From contig NZ_CP091244.1 of NCBI RefSeq assembly GCF_021650935.1, positions 1,116,001 through 1,180,000 on the forward strand: a DNA stretch of 64,000 nucleotides, written 5' to 3'. The position numbers and the translations under genes are program-made. Below the pieces are notes generated by a model, which saw nothing but the letters and a program-made list of their open reading frames with translations, searched no databases and was not told the DNA's origin. The DNA comes from Thiothrix winogradskyi. GTDB taxonomy: Bacteria; Pseudomonadota; Gammaproteobacteria; Thiotrichales; Thiotrichaceae. Shown piece by piece: positions 16,628-24,465 of the stretch. Each line of letters starts with the position of its first letter. Position 1 is the stretch's first letter.

Positions 16628-18655
16628 ATGGCAGGTACATTTGGTAATCCAGAAGTTGTCCAAGAAGAAGTGGACATCCTGATCATCGGTGGCGGTATGG
16701 CTGCGTGTGGCGCGGCATATGAAATCATGCCTTGGATCGGCGCAGCGAAAGACGCTGGCGTTGACATCACCGTTAAGTTGGTTGACAAGGCAGCAATGGA
16801 TCGTTCCGGCGCAGTTGCACAAGGTTTGTCTGCAATCAACACTTACATCGGTCCAAACCAAGACCCAGCAGACTACGCTCGTATGGTCTCCAACGACCTG
16901 ATGGGTATCACCCGTGACGACTTGGCTTACGACTTAGGCCGTAACGTTGACGATTCCGTGCATTTGTTTGAAGAATGGGGTCTCCCAATCTGGAAAACCG
17001 TTAACGGCGAACGTTTTGACGGTGCTACTTGGCCGAAAGAAGGCGGCAAGCTGTTGAAAGACGGCGGCGATCCTGTTCGTTCCGGTAAATGGCAGATCAT
17101 GATCAACGGCGAATCCTACAAGTGGATCGTTGCTGAAGCTGCGAAAAAAGCACTGGGTTCTGACAATATTCAGGAACGTGTTTTCATCGTTAAGCTGGTA
17201 AATGATGCTAACGACAAAAACCGCGTTGCCGGTGCTGTTGGCTTCTCTACTCGTGAAGACAAAGTATACGTTTACAAATTCAAGGCTTGCCTGCTGGTAG
17301 CGGGTGGTTGCGTAAACATCTTCCGTCCACGTTCCGTTGGTGAAGGCCAAGGCCGTGCATGGTATCCCGTATGGAACGCAGGTTCCACCTACACCATGGC
17401 TGCTGAAGCCGGTGCAGAACTGACCATGATGGAAAACCGTTTCGTTCCAGCACGTTTCAAAGACGGCTACGGTCCGGTTGGCGCATGGTTCCTGCTGTTC
17501 AAAGCCCAAGCGACTAACGCCTATGGCGAAGTTTACATGGTTAAGAACAAAGAATTGCTGAACGACTATCCTCCGTATGGTCAAGCAGCGGTTCCGGCAT
17601 CTTGCCTGCGTAACCACTTGATGCTGAAGGAAATGAAAGAAGGTCGTGGTCCAATCTACATGGATACCGTTACCGCTTTGGCAAAACTGCGTGAAACACT
17701 GTCTCCTCGTGAAGTAAAGCACTTGGAAGCAGAAGCGTGGGAAGACTTCCTTGACATGTGTATCGGTCAGTGCGGTATCTGGGTTGGTGAAAACATCGAA
17801 CCAGAAAAGAAAAACTCCGAACTGATGCCTACCGAACCGTACCTGCTGGGTTCACACTCAGGTTGCTGCGGTATCTGGGCTTCTGGTCCAGATGACGTTG
17901 GTGCACCGACCACTGAAGAACATCCAGACAAAGACCTGATTCCTGCTCACCTGCCACAAGGCTGGAACTGGGGCTACCGCTCCATGACCACAGTACGTGG
18001 TCTGTTCACAGCGGGTGACGGTGTTGGCGCTTCTGGCCACAAGTTCTCTTCTGGTTCACACACTGAAGGTCGTATGTGCGCACAGTCTATGGTTAAGTTC
18101 GTTATGGACAACAAAGACTGGGTTCCTACACTGGATACTTCTGTTGAGTCACTGGTTGAAGAAATCTACCGCCCAGTTCGTACTTTCTTGGAACACAAGG
18201 ACTACACCACTGCGATTGATGTAAACCCACACTACATCACTCCACGTATGTTGCAGTTCCGTCTCCAGAAAATCATGGACGAGTATGTTGCAGGTGTTGC
18301 GACTTACTACACTACCAACGGCCACATGTTGGCAGTAGCGGAAGAAAAACTGGGTATGTTGAAAGAAGATGCGGTGAAAATGCGTGCAAAAGACCTGCAT
18401 GAATTGCTCCGCGCATGGGAAAACTATCACCGTATCCTGACGGCGGAAGCGCACATGAAGCACATCCAATTCCGTAAGGAAAGCCGTTACCCTGGTTTCT
18501 ACTACCGCATGGACCACAACTACGTGGATGAAACCAACTGGCATTGCTTCGTAAACTCTGTTTACGACAAAGAAACCAAGACTTGGAACGTGTTCAAACG
18601 CGCTCACAAAGACTTGGTTGATAAATCTAAGCTGTTCAAGCCCGCCTCTCACTAA
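16628..18655 (+). CDS. aprA: adenylylsulfate reductase, alpha subunit
   Basis: AprA is the FAD-containing catalytic subunit. In the oxidative direction it combines sulfite with AMP to form APS and releases two electrons. The 675-residue protein has the dinucleotide fold DILIIGGGMAACGAAYE at residues 17-33 and a later flavoprotein motif (GLFTAGDGVGASGHKF). It belongs to the fumarate reductase/succinate dehydrogenase flavoprotein superfamily. Its codon use is strongly biased toward well-translated codons, as expected for a very abundant enzyme. A terminator hairpin follows at 18705. Its electron acceptor is probably the Qmo/Hdr set at 24.4-29.5 kb. Confidence 0.97.
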   Translation: MAGTFGNPEVVQEEVDILIIGGGMAACGAAYEIMPWIGAAKDAGVDITVKLVDKAAMDRSGAVAQGLSAINTYIGPNQDPADYARMVSNDLMGITRDDLAYDLGRNVDDSVHLFEEWGLPIWKTVNGERFDGATWPKEGGKLLKDGGDPVRSGKWQIMINGESYKWIVAEAAKKALGSDNIQERVFIVKLVNDANDKNRVAGAVGFSTREDKVYVYKFKACLLVAGGCVNIFRPRSVGEGQGRAWYPVWNAGSTYTMAAEAGAELTMMENRFVPARFKDGYGPVGAWFLLFKAQATNAYGEVYMVKNKELLNDYPPYGQAAVPASCLRNHLMLKEMKEGRGPIYMDTVTALAKLRETLSPREVKHLEAEAWEDFLDMCIGQCGIWVGENIEPEKKNSELMPTEPYLLGSHSGCCGIWASGPDDVGAPTTEEHPDKDLIPAHLPQGWNWGYRSMTTVRGLFTAGDGVGASGHKFSSGSHTEGRMCAQSMVKFVMDNKDWVPTLDTSVESLVEEIYRPVRTFLEHKDYTTAIDVNPHYITPRMLQFRLQKIMDEYVAGVATYYTTNGHMLAVAEEKLGMLKEDAVKMRAKDLHELLRAWENYHRILTAEAHMKHIQFRKESRYPGFYYRMDHNYVDETNWHCFVNSVYDKETKTWNVFKRAHKDLVDKSKLFKPASH

Positions 18656-18704
18656 GAAGGGGTTGCTAGACAACAGCTCTAAACCTTACTATCGGGTTTA
18701 GGCC

Positions 18705-18736
18705 AATCAGGGCATCTCATGATGCCCTGATTTTTA
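18705..18736 (+). terminator. terminator after aprA
   Basis: AATCAGGGCATC and its complement GATGCCCTGATT form a long perfect stem, followed by a run of T (TTTTTATC). A weaker hairpin (TAAACC/GGTTTA) lies just before it. This ends the sat-aprBA unit ahead of adk. Confidence 0.85.
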
Positions 18737-18769
18737 TCGACGGTAGTAAATGTTGGAGGAGTTCACCAC

Positions 18770-19423
18770 ATGAAAGTTATCCTGTTAGGCGGCCCCGGCG
18801 CGGGCAAAGGCACACAAGCCAATTTCATCAAAGAAAAATACAGTATTCCACAAATTTCCACGGGCGACATGCTGCGTGCTGCGGTTAAAGCAGGCACGGA
18901 AATGGGCATCGCTGCCAAAAAAGTGATGGATGCAGGCGGTCTGGTTTCTGACGAAATCATTCTTGGTCTGGTTAAAGAGCGCACGGCGGAAGCCGATTGT
19001 GCTAATGGTTTCTTATTCGACGGTTTCCCACGTACTTTGGCACAAGCCGAATCTCTGAAGGCACAAGGTGTTGATATTGATGCGGTTGTTGAGATTGCGG
19101 TAGACGATGCCGAAATCGTGCGCCGTATGAGTGGTCGTCGCGTTCACGTGGCATCAGGTCGCACTTATCACGTCGTATTCAACCCTCCAAAAGTGGAAGG
19201 CAAAGACGACGAAACCGGCGAAGACTTAATCCAGCGTGCTGACGATGCGGAAGAAACCGTATTGAAGCGTTTGGAAATTTATCATGCCCAAACTGCGCCG
19301 TTGATCGGTTATTATACTGATTGGGTAGCATCGGGCGAAGCCAATGCCCCGCGTTATATCCGTGTCGAAGGCGTTGGTTCGGTTGACTCTATCCGCGACC
19401 AGATTTTCGCGGCATTGGGTTAA
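18770..19423 (+). CDS. adk: adenylate kinase
   Basis: Adk interconverts 2 ADP with ATP and AMP. The P-loop GGPGAGKG is at residues 7-14, followed by STGDMLR, LFDGFPRTLAQA and GRRVHVASGRTYHVVFNPPK (the LID start). The 217 residues are a normal length. The LID has no four-cysteine zinc site. It sits directly after sat-aprBA behind a GGAGG site. AprBA consumes AMP and Sat makes ATP, so Adk next to them can regenerate AMP from ADP; this link is inferred from position and chemistry. A palindromic repeat begins right at its stop codon. Confidence 0.97.
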   Translation: MKVILLGGPGAGKGTQANFIKEKYSIPQISTGDMLRAAVKAGTEMGIAAKKVMDAGGLVSDEIILGLVKERTAEADCANGFLFDGFPRTLAQAESLKAQGVDIDAVVEIAVDDAEIVRRMSGRRVHVASGRTYHVVFNPPKVEGKDDETGEDLIQRADDAEETVLKRLEIYHAQTAPLIGYYTDWVASGEANAPRYIRVEGVGSVDSIRDQIFAALG

Positions 19424-19535
19424 ACCCCTCACCCCAACCCCTCTCCCAGAGGGCGAGGGGCTAAGAGTCAGTCGAAGGGTTCTCATCTCTTACTCCCCTC
19501 TACCTCCGGGAGAGGGGCTGGGGGTGAGGGTCTTT
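19424..19535. repeat. palindromic repeat family R, copy 2
   Basis: Starts at the base after the adk stop codon and ends about 25 bp before the next start. The mirrored arms ACCCCTCACCCCAACCCCTC and GAGAGGGGCTGGGGGTGAGG surround a unique middle of about 45 bp. It would fold into a strong hairpin in mRNA, so besides being a mobile repeat it may act as a transcript end or stabiliser for adk. Confidence 0.85.
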
Positions 19536-19560
19536 CCTCTATCAAATTTTAGGAGCGACA

Positions 19561-20073
19561 ATGACTGCATCTCCCGAAAAAGTGGCAGCCGGTAAGGTAG
19601 TGCAATTCACTTACCGCATTGCTGACCGTCATGGCGACATTATGGAGCAAGTGGATTTACCCTTAAGCATGGTGTTCATGCGCCATAACCGCTTGTATGA
19701 CGTGGTGGAAAAAGCCTTGGTCGGTTGCCGCGTGGGTGATGAAGTGTCCGTTGATGTTCCGGCAGCAGATGGCGCGTGGGGCGAAGCCGACGCTGACCTG
19801 ATTCTGGTGCAAGACATTGAGCATGTCCCACCGCCGTACCGCAAAATCGGTGCAGAAGCGCAGTTCCAAGCTGAAAATGGCGAAATCAAAGCTTTCCGCG
19901 TGACCAGCGTTACCGAAGATTCCGTCACTTTGGACGGCAATCACCCGTTTGCTGGGCAAACCATGACCTTCCACGTCAAAGTCATTGCGATCCGCGATGC
20001 CAGCAAAGATGAGTTGCTGCATGGCATTGAGTCCGGCGCACCGACTGACTTTGGTAATACCACTATTCATTAA
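19561..20073 (+). CDS. SlyD-like FKBP-type peptidyl-prolyl isomerase
   Basis: A 170-residue cytoplasmic protein with the split FKBP core of SlyD-type isomerases: VVQFTYRIADRHGDIMEQ at the N-terminus, LVGCRVGDEVSVDVPAADG, then an inserted flap, and LDGNHPFAGQTMTFHVKVIAIR near the end. The LDGNHPLAG-like motif is diagnostic of the SlyD/FkpB branch. Such proteins isomerise prolyl bonds and chaperone folding intermediates. The histidine- and cysteine-rich tail of E. coli SlyD is absent, so nickel handling is not implied. Confidence 0.9.
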   Translation: MTASPEKVAAGKVVQFTYRIADRHGDIMEQVDLPLSMVFMRHNRLYDVVEKALVGCRVGDEVSVDVPAADGAWGEADADLILVQDIEHVPPPYRKIGAEAQFQAENGEIKAFRVTSVTEDSVTLDGNHPFAGQTMTFHVKVIAIRDASKDELLHGIESGAPTDFGNTTIH

Positions 20074-20092
20074 ATAACAGAGGCAGCATGTT

Positions 20093-20449
20093 ATGGCAGT
20101 TCCTGATCTGACCGCCCTCGAAAAATCGATTATTCAACAAAGCATTAATGAGCGTTGGCGCAACGGCGGCATCGTGGCGGAAGAGGTCGATGTCGAACTG
20201 CGCCTCTCCAAAGCTGACCGTGAAGTTACCGAGTGCCCCGCGCTGTATTGGGAGCATAACGGTTGTACCTTTATCGTCGCCAAGGTCGGAGAGAGTCGCT
20301 ACCGTTCACAATTTTTCTACTCTGCCAAAGAACAATTCAACACCGGCATTGAAGAATACACCGATTTAGGCGACTGCGTGCTTTTCCTGCTGCGTTTGCA
20401 GGCAGACCACGAGAGTGAGCGCCAACAGAATTTTCCCAAAGCTTCATGA
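20093..20449 (+). CDS. unknown small protein between SlyD-like and pfp genes
   Basis: A 118-residue soluble protein I cannot assign. It begins MAVPDLTALEKSIIQQSINERW, has mixed alpha/beta character (VDVELRLSKADREVTECPALYWEH, then CTFIVAKVGESRYRSQFFYS), and ends in a polar helix (DCVLFLLRLQADHESERQQ). No signal peptide, membrane segment or metal motif is visible. It lies 19 bp after the SlyD-like gene, so the two are probably co-transcribed, and 54 bp before pfp. The length, ribosome site (GGCAGC region) and codon use look like a real gene. Confidence 0.7.
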   Translation: MAVPDLTALEKSIIQQSINERWRNGGIVAEEVDVELRLSKADREVTECPALYWEHNGCTFIVAKVGESRYRSQFFYSAKEQFNTGIEEYTDLGDCVLFLLRLQADHESERQQNFPKAS

Positions 20450-20503
20450 AATTAGAGATACCCACACGTTAGTTTGAGAGATTGCATAGAGGAGTTTGTG
20501 TTT

Positions 20504-21763
20504 ATGACCGTTAAGAATGCTTTTTACGCACAGTCCGGTGGTGTTACCGCCGTTATCAACGCTTCAGCCTGCGGCGTAATTGAAACCGCCCGCCAGCACA
20601 GCGACAAAATCGGCACGGTATACGCCGGTCAAAACGGCATTATCGGCGCATTGCTGGAAAACCTGATTGATACCAGCAAGGTTTCCGATGCGGATGTTGC
20701 GGCATTGCGCCACACCCCATCGGGTGCATTCGGTTCTTGCCGCTACAAAATGAAAAGCTTGGAAAAGAACAAGCGTGAATACGATCGTCTGATCGACGTG
20801 TTCAAAGCGCATAACATCGGCTACTTCTTCTACAACGGCGGTGGCGACTCTGCCGATACCTGCCTGAAGGTTTCTCAACTGGCCGATGCAATGGGCTTCC
20901 CGATTCAGGCGATTCACGTGCCTAAAACCGTGGATAACGATTTGCCTGTTACCGACAACTGCCCCGGCTTTGGTTCGGTTGCCAAGTACATCGCGGTATC
21001 TACCCGTGAAGCGAGCTACGACGTAGCCTCCATGTGCGCCACGTCCACCAAGATTTTCGTGCTGGAAGTGATGGGGCGTCATGCGGGTTGGATTGCAGCG
21101 GCGGGCGGTTTGGCAGCCGATGCCAACAACGATATTCCAGTCGTTATTCTGTTCCCTGAAGTTGAATTCAACCAAGAGAAATTCCTCGCGACCGTTGATG
21201 CGAAAGTTAAACAGTACGGCTATTGCAGCATCGTGGTGTCCGAAGGTTGCCATTACCCTGACGGCAAATTCTTGGCAGAGCAGGGGACTCGTGACTCGTT
21301 CGGTCATGCGCAATTGGGCGGTGCTGCTCCGGTTGTTGCTAATATGATCAAAGATGCGTTGGGTTACAAATTCCACTGGGCGGTTGCGGACTACCTGCAA
21401 CGTGCAGCGCGTCATTTGTCCTCAAAATCTGACGTGGAACAAGCCTACGCACTGGGCAAAGCCGCAGTTGAGTTGGCGTTGGAAGGCAAAAACTCCGTCA
21501 TGCCAGCGGTTATCCGCACTTCTAACAATCCGTACACTTGGCACATTGGCATGGGCGAGTTGAAAGACATCGCCAATGTCGAAAAAATGATGCCGATGGA
21601 ATACATTTCCGAAGATGGCTACGGTATTACCGATGCTTGCCGCGAATACCTGCAACCGTTGATCGAAGGCGAAGATTATCCGCCTTACGAAAACGGTATG
21701 CCGAAATACGTGACGCTCAAGCATGAGTTGCTAGAGAAAAAATTGCCAGCGTTTGAGCTGTAA
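20504..21763 (+). CDS. pfp: pyrophosphate-dependent 6-phosphofructokinase
   Basis: This enzyme reversibly interconverts fructose 6-phosphate plus PPi with fructose 1,6-bisphosphate plus phosphate. The ATG at 20504 follows a GGAG site nine bases earlier; an upstream in-frame start would add 10 unrelated residues. The 419-residue protein has NGGGDSADT, with Asp where ATP-dependent enzymes have Gly, and PKTVDNDLPVTD, the pair that marks PPi-dependent enzymes. MGRHAGWIAAAGG follows. In bacteria using the Calvin cycle it can replace fructose bisphosphatase and save PPi. A terminator lies 22 bp downstream. Confidence 0.94.
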   Translation: MTVKNAFYAQSGGVTAVINASACGVIETARQHSDKIGTVYAGQNGIIGALLENLIDTSKVSDADVAALRHTPSGAFGSCRYKMKSLEKNKREYDRLIDVFKAHNIGYFFYNGGGDSADTCLKVSQLADAMGFPIQAIHVPKTVDNDLPVTDNCPGFGSVAKYIAVSTREASYDVASMCATSTKIFVLEVMGRHAGWIAAAGGLAADANNDIPVVILFPEVEFNQEKFLATVDAKVKQYGYCSIVVSEGCHYPDGKFLAEQGTRDSFGHAQLGGAAPVVANMIKDALGYKFHWAVADYLQRAARHLSSKSDVEQAYALGKAAVELALEGKNSVMPAVIRTSNNPYTWHIGMGELKDIANVEKMMPMEYISEDGYGITDACREYLQPLIEGEDYPPYENGMPKYVTLKHELLEKKLPAFEL

Positions 21764-21785
21764 ATCTTAACTTCCCCACAACTAG

Positions 21786-21820
21786 CGCCCCTGTTTGCAC
21801 AACAGGGGCGTTCTTTTTAT
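21786..21820 (+). terminator. terminator after pfp
   Basis: A perfect 10-bp stem, CGCCCCTGTT at 21786-21795 with AACAGGGGCG at 21801-21810, around a 5-base loop, followed by TTCTTTTTAT. A textbook Rho-independent terminator. Confidence 0.92.
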
Positions 21821-21860
21821 ACTGATTCCTTCACAGTACACACCCCGGTAACTAAAGATC

Positions 21861-22775
21861 ATGGCTGAAAAACTCGACATTCCTGAGGAATTCCAAAGCT
21901 CCCTCATTCCTGAATTGCTAACGGATGACACCACTATCCAGTTTGATTGCCACCCTGGTGTTTCCTGTTTCAATATTTGCTGTAAAGCGGCGGATGTGAC
22001 GCTTGCACCGTATGACATCCTGCGCCTGAAAAAGCGCTTGGGGATGACATCCAGCGAATTCCTCGACAAGCATACTGTGCCGTTTGAGACCGATGGGCAC
22101 GGCACGCCCGGTGTCAAATTGCGTACCGATGACAACAAAACCTGCCTGTTTGTGCGTGAGGAAGGGTGTAGCGTGTATGAAGACCGCCCAGCCGCTTGCC
22201 GTTATTACGGATTGGGGTTGCTGTCACACCGAGCGGCGGACACTTACCAAGACGTGCAATATTATTTCCGTAACAAGGAGGCGCACTGTCAGGGCTGGAA
22301 CACCGAGAAGGTGATGACCGTCCGTGATTACCGCGCTGCGCAAGGCGTGCCGGAATACGACGAAATCAACCGCGAGTGGATGCAGTTGATGCTGAAAAAG
22401 AAGTCAGCAGGCCCTGCGATTGGTAAACCCGATCCGCTGAGCTTCCAGTTGTATTTCATGGCAAGTTTTGACATTGACCGTTTCCGCCGTTTTGTGGAAA
22501 GCCCCGCATTCGCTAAAGTTTACATGATCAGCGATGAAGATCGTACGTCTTTCCAAGATGACGTGATCCTGCAAAAATTTGCGTTCCGTTTGCTGCGTCA
22601 GGTGTTGTTTGATGAGCAAACCATTCCTACACATGAAAATGTTCTCGAAAAACGCTGGGAAGAGCGTAAAGATATTATTGAGCTGCGCCACAAAGCCGCT
22701 GTTGATTTGCATTTGAAGCGTGCGGAAGAAGAACGTCAGGCAGCCTTGAACAGCGGTTTGGATGAGGATAAGTAA
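21861..22775 (+). CDS. YkgJ-family zinc/iron-chelating cysteine-cluster protein
   Basis: The 304-residue protein has the YkgJ/UPF0153 pattern. An N-terminal CHPGVSCFNICCKAADV segment (Cys near residues 30-42) is followed by C-rich VREEGCSVYEDRPAACRYYG, where the cysteines are thought to bind zinc or an iron-sulfur centre. The role of the family is unknown. The C-terminal half is helical, with a charged end (LKRAEEERQAALNSGLDEDK). It has its own unit between two terminators. No catalytic function should be inferred. Confidence 0.85.
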   Translation: MAEKLDIPEEFQSSLIPELLTDDTTIQFDCHPGVSCFNICCKAADVTLAPYDILRLKKRLGMTSSEFLDKHTVPFETDGHGTPGVKLRTDDNKTCLFVREEGCSVYEDRPAACRYYGLGLLSHRAADTYQDVQYYFRNKEAHCQGWNTEKVMTVRDYRAAQGVPEYDEINREWMQLMLKKKSAGPAIGKPDPLSFQLYFMASFDIDRFRRFVESPAFAKVYMISDEDRTSFQDDVILQKFAFRLLRQVLFDEQTIPTHENVLEKRWEERKDIIELRHKAAVDLHLKRAEEERQAALNSGLDEDK

Positions 22776-22823
22776 AAATTAAGCAAGTTGCGCGGATTTT
22801 CAGGTTATTTTGGTTTTATCCGA

Positions 22824-22846
22824 CTGGCGGGCTATCTACCCGCCAG
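22824..22846. terminator. stem-loop between the YkgJ-type gene and the RRM gene
   Basis: CTGGCGGG at 22824-22831 pairs perfectly with CCCGCCAG at 22839-22846. An outer pair, CAGGTT at 22801 with AACCTG at 22849, could extend it. There is no long T run, so it may be a terminator of the upstream gene or a structured 5' leader of the RNA-binding protein gene. Confidence 0.5.
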
Positions 22847-22951
22847 AAAACCTGTATACTTGGCACTTCATTTTACATCGTTTCTATCGAGTCTGCGGGC
22901 ATCCTGTCTACATCCTCTTGAACGGTTTACGAAAACCTTAAGGAGGTTCTC

Positions 22952-23287
22952 ATGGCTACTAAGCTTTACGTTGGCAATTTGCCTTATTCTGTTACTCAAC
23001 AAGGTCTGCAAGACAAATTCGCTGCATACGGTGAAGTAACTTCTGTCAGCATTATCACTGACCGTGATACTGGGCAAAACAAAGGTTTTGCATTCGTAGA
23101 AATGTCCAACGGCAGCGAAGCCCAAAAAGCTATCGACGGCTTGAACGGCGCTGATATGGGCGGTCGCGGTATGAAAGTTAACGAAGCAAAACCACAAGCG
23201 CCACGCGATAATAATCGCAGCGGCGGCGGCGGTGGTTTTGGCGGTGGTCGTAGCGGCGGTGGCGGTGGCGGCGGCGGTCGCTGGTAA
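22952..23287 (+). CDS. RRM-domain glycine-rich RNA-binding protein
   Basis: A 111-residue protein with one RNA recognition motif. RNP2 is KLYVGNL at residues 4-10 and RNP1 is KGFAFVEM near 44-51. The tail from about residue 90 is almost all Gly with scattered Arg, Ser and Phe. This is the bacterial Rbp/cold-responsive type also common in cyanobacteria. AAGGAGG precedes the ATG by seven bases, indicating strong translation. The leader of about 175 bp carries a hairpin, which would fit regulation by RNA structure. A terminator follows. Confidence 0.93.
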   Translation: MATKLYVGNLPYSVTQQGLQDKFAAYGEVTSVSIITDRDTGQNKGFAFVEMSNGSEAQKAIDGLNGADMGGRGMKVNEAKPQAPRDNNRSGGGGGFGGGRSGGGGGGGGRW

Positions 23288-23315
23288 TAAGCCTTCGGCT
23301 TAACCAAGCATTCAG

Positions 23316-23345
23316 AAACCCGGTCTTGTGCCGGGTTTTTGCTTT
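23316..23345 (+). terminator. terminator after the RRM gene
   Basis: AACCCGG and CCGGGTT pair across a 7-base loop and run into TTTTTGC. It ends the single-gene RRM transcript. Confidence 0.85.
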
Positions 23346-23388
23346 TGCGACAATTTAGCTGAATTTACGTTTTAGGGTGTATATAACA

Positions 23389-23880
23389 ATGACAGTCTCT
23401 GTCGCTATTATTTCCGATACGCACGGGCATCTTGACCCGCGCATTATTGAAATCATCCGCGAGTGCGATTACGCCATTCATGCAGGGGATATTTGCGGGG
23501 AAAATGTACTCGCGGCAATGCAGCCCAAAAGTGCGATGGTGATAGCGGTGGCGGGCAATAATGAACCACGTTGCATGGTCGATTTCCCCTTGCCATCCAT
23601 CAGTGAATTGGAATTACCGGGCGGGAAAATTTGCATTGAACACGGGCACGAGCACGGGCATCACACCCCTTGCCACGATTCCCTGCGTGCGCAGCATCCT
23701 GATGCCCGCGTAATTGTTTACGGTCATACCCATAAGATGGTGCAAGATAAAAGCGCGATTCCGTGGGTAGTCAACCCCGGTGCAGCAGGGCAGACCCGCA
23801 CGCATGGCGGGCCTTCCTGTTTGGTGCTGACTGCCAGTAACGATAACTGGGATGTCAAAGAATTCCGTTTTGAACTGTGA
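23389..23880 (+). CDS. YfcE/MJ0936-type metallophosphoesterase
   Basis: A 163-residue protein with the full set of calcineurin-like metal motifs: SDTHGHLDP, HAGDI, AGNNEPR, EHGHEHGHH and YGHTHK. Its small size and motif spacing match the YfcE/MJ0936 family of phosphodiesterases, whose natural substrate is not established. The ATG at 23389 is preferred; a GTG at 23377 in the same frame is possible. The HEHGHH segment is unusually His-rich and may bind extra metal. Confidence 0.87.
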   Translation: MTVSVAIISDTHGHLDPRIIEIIRECDYAIHAGDICGENVLAAMQPKSAMVIAVAGNNEPRCMVDFPLPSISELELPGGKICIEHGHEHGHHTPCHDSLRAQHPDARVIVYGHTHKMVQDKSAIPWVVNPGAAGQTRTHGGPSCLVLTASNDNWDVKEFRFEL

Positions 23881-23909
23881 CTTAAAGGATTTAAAAATCC
23901 TAGTGCAGA

Positions 23910-24386
23910 CTATTGAACGCCCAGTAATTCCACATCAAATACCAATGTGGCGTTCGGTGGAATTACGCCGCCCGCGCCACGCGCACCGTAGCCCATTTCA
24001 GGTGGGATAATCAACGTGCGTTGCCCACCAATTTTCATGCCTTGTACGCCTTCATCCCAGCCTTTGATAACACGCCCACCGCCGAGTGGGAACTCGAAAG
24101 GCTGCCCACGATCACGCGAACTGTCGAATTTCGTGCCGTGTTTGTCGGCGGCTTTTTCGTCATACAACCAGCCTGTGTAATGCACAGAAACCATCTTGCC
24201 AGCGGTAGCTTCTGCACCGTCGCCTACTTTTACATCCGTTTTAACTAGATCAACCATTTTAATATCCGTTGCTTGTGGGGAAGAAGTGCCAGTGGTACTC
24301 GTCGTGGCGGTCTTATCCGAACACGCTGCCATAAAAATGCTGCCGGAGAGTGCCACAGCCAGCGCTAATAATGTGGTGGTTTTCAT
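23910..24386 (-). CDS. FKBP-type peptidyl-prolyl isomerase, lipoprotein
   Basis: A lipoprotein signal peptide ends in the lipobox FMAAC at residue 22, predicting membrane anchoring in the cell envelope. A Ser/Thr-rich linker follows, then one complete FKBP domain (VSVHYTGWLYDE, KFDSSRDRGQPFEFPLGGG, VIKGWDEGVQGMKIGGQR, IPPEMGYGARG, IPPNATLVFDVELL). All the usual active-site aromatic and Asp residues are visible. The ATG at 24386 is preferred over an in-frame TTG at 24395; an AAGGA site fits. It probably helps fold envelope proteins. Its promoter must overlap the terminator of the qmo operon. Confidence 0.92.
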   Translation of the reverse strand: MKTTTLLALAVALSGSIFMAACSDKTATTSTTGTSSPQATDIKMVDLVKTDVKVGDGAEATAGKMVSVHYTGWLYDEKAADKHGTKFDSSRDRGQPFEFPLGGGRVIKGWDEGVQGMKIGGQRTLIIPPEMGYGARGAGGVIPPNATLVFDVELLGVQ

Positions 24387-24406
24387 GTTTATCAATTCCT
24401 TGGCAA

Positions 24407-24433
24407 GAAAAAAGGGGCATTATGCCCCTTTTT
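24407..24433 (-). terminator. terminator of the qmo/hdr operon
   Basis: Read on the minus strand, GGGGCATAATGCCCC is flanked by AAAAA before and a run of seven T after it. It stands about 35 bp beyond the hdrB stop. A strong Rho-independent terminator, nearly symmetric, so it might also act from the other side. Confidence 0.9.
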
Positions 24434-24465
24434 CCCTAAACGTGCGATAAACGGTTAGTTATTGC

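Noticed and set aside
16934..17722. Minus-strand open frame opposite aprA
   Set aside because: It arises from the strong codon bias of aprA, which removes stops on the opposite strand. No similarity or start signals.
23216..23280. Gly-codon repeat at the end of the RRM gene as a separate DNA repeat
   Set aside because: It is the coding sequence of the usual glycine-rich tail of this protein type.
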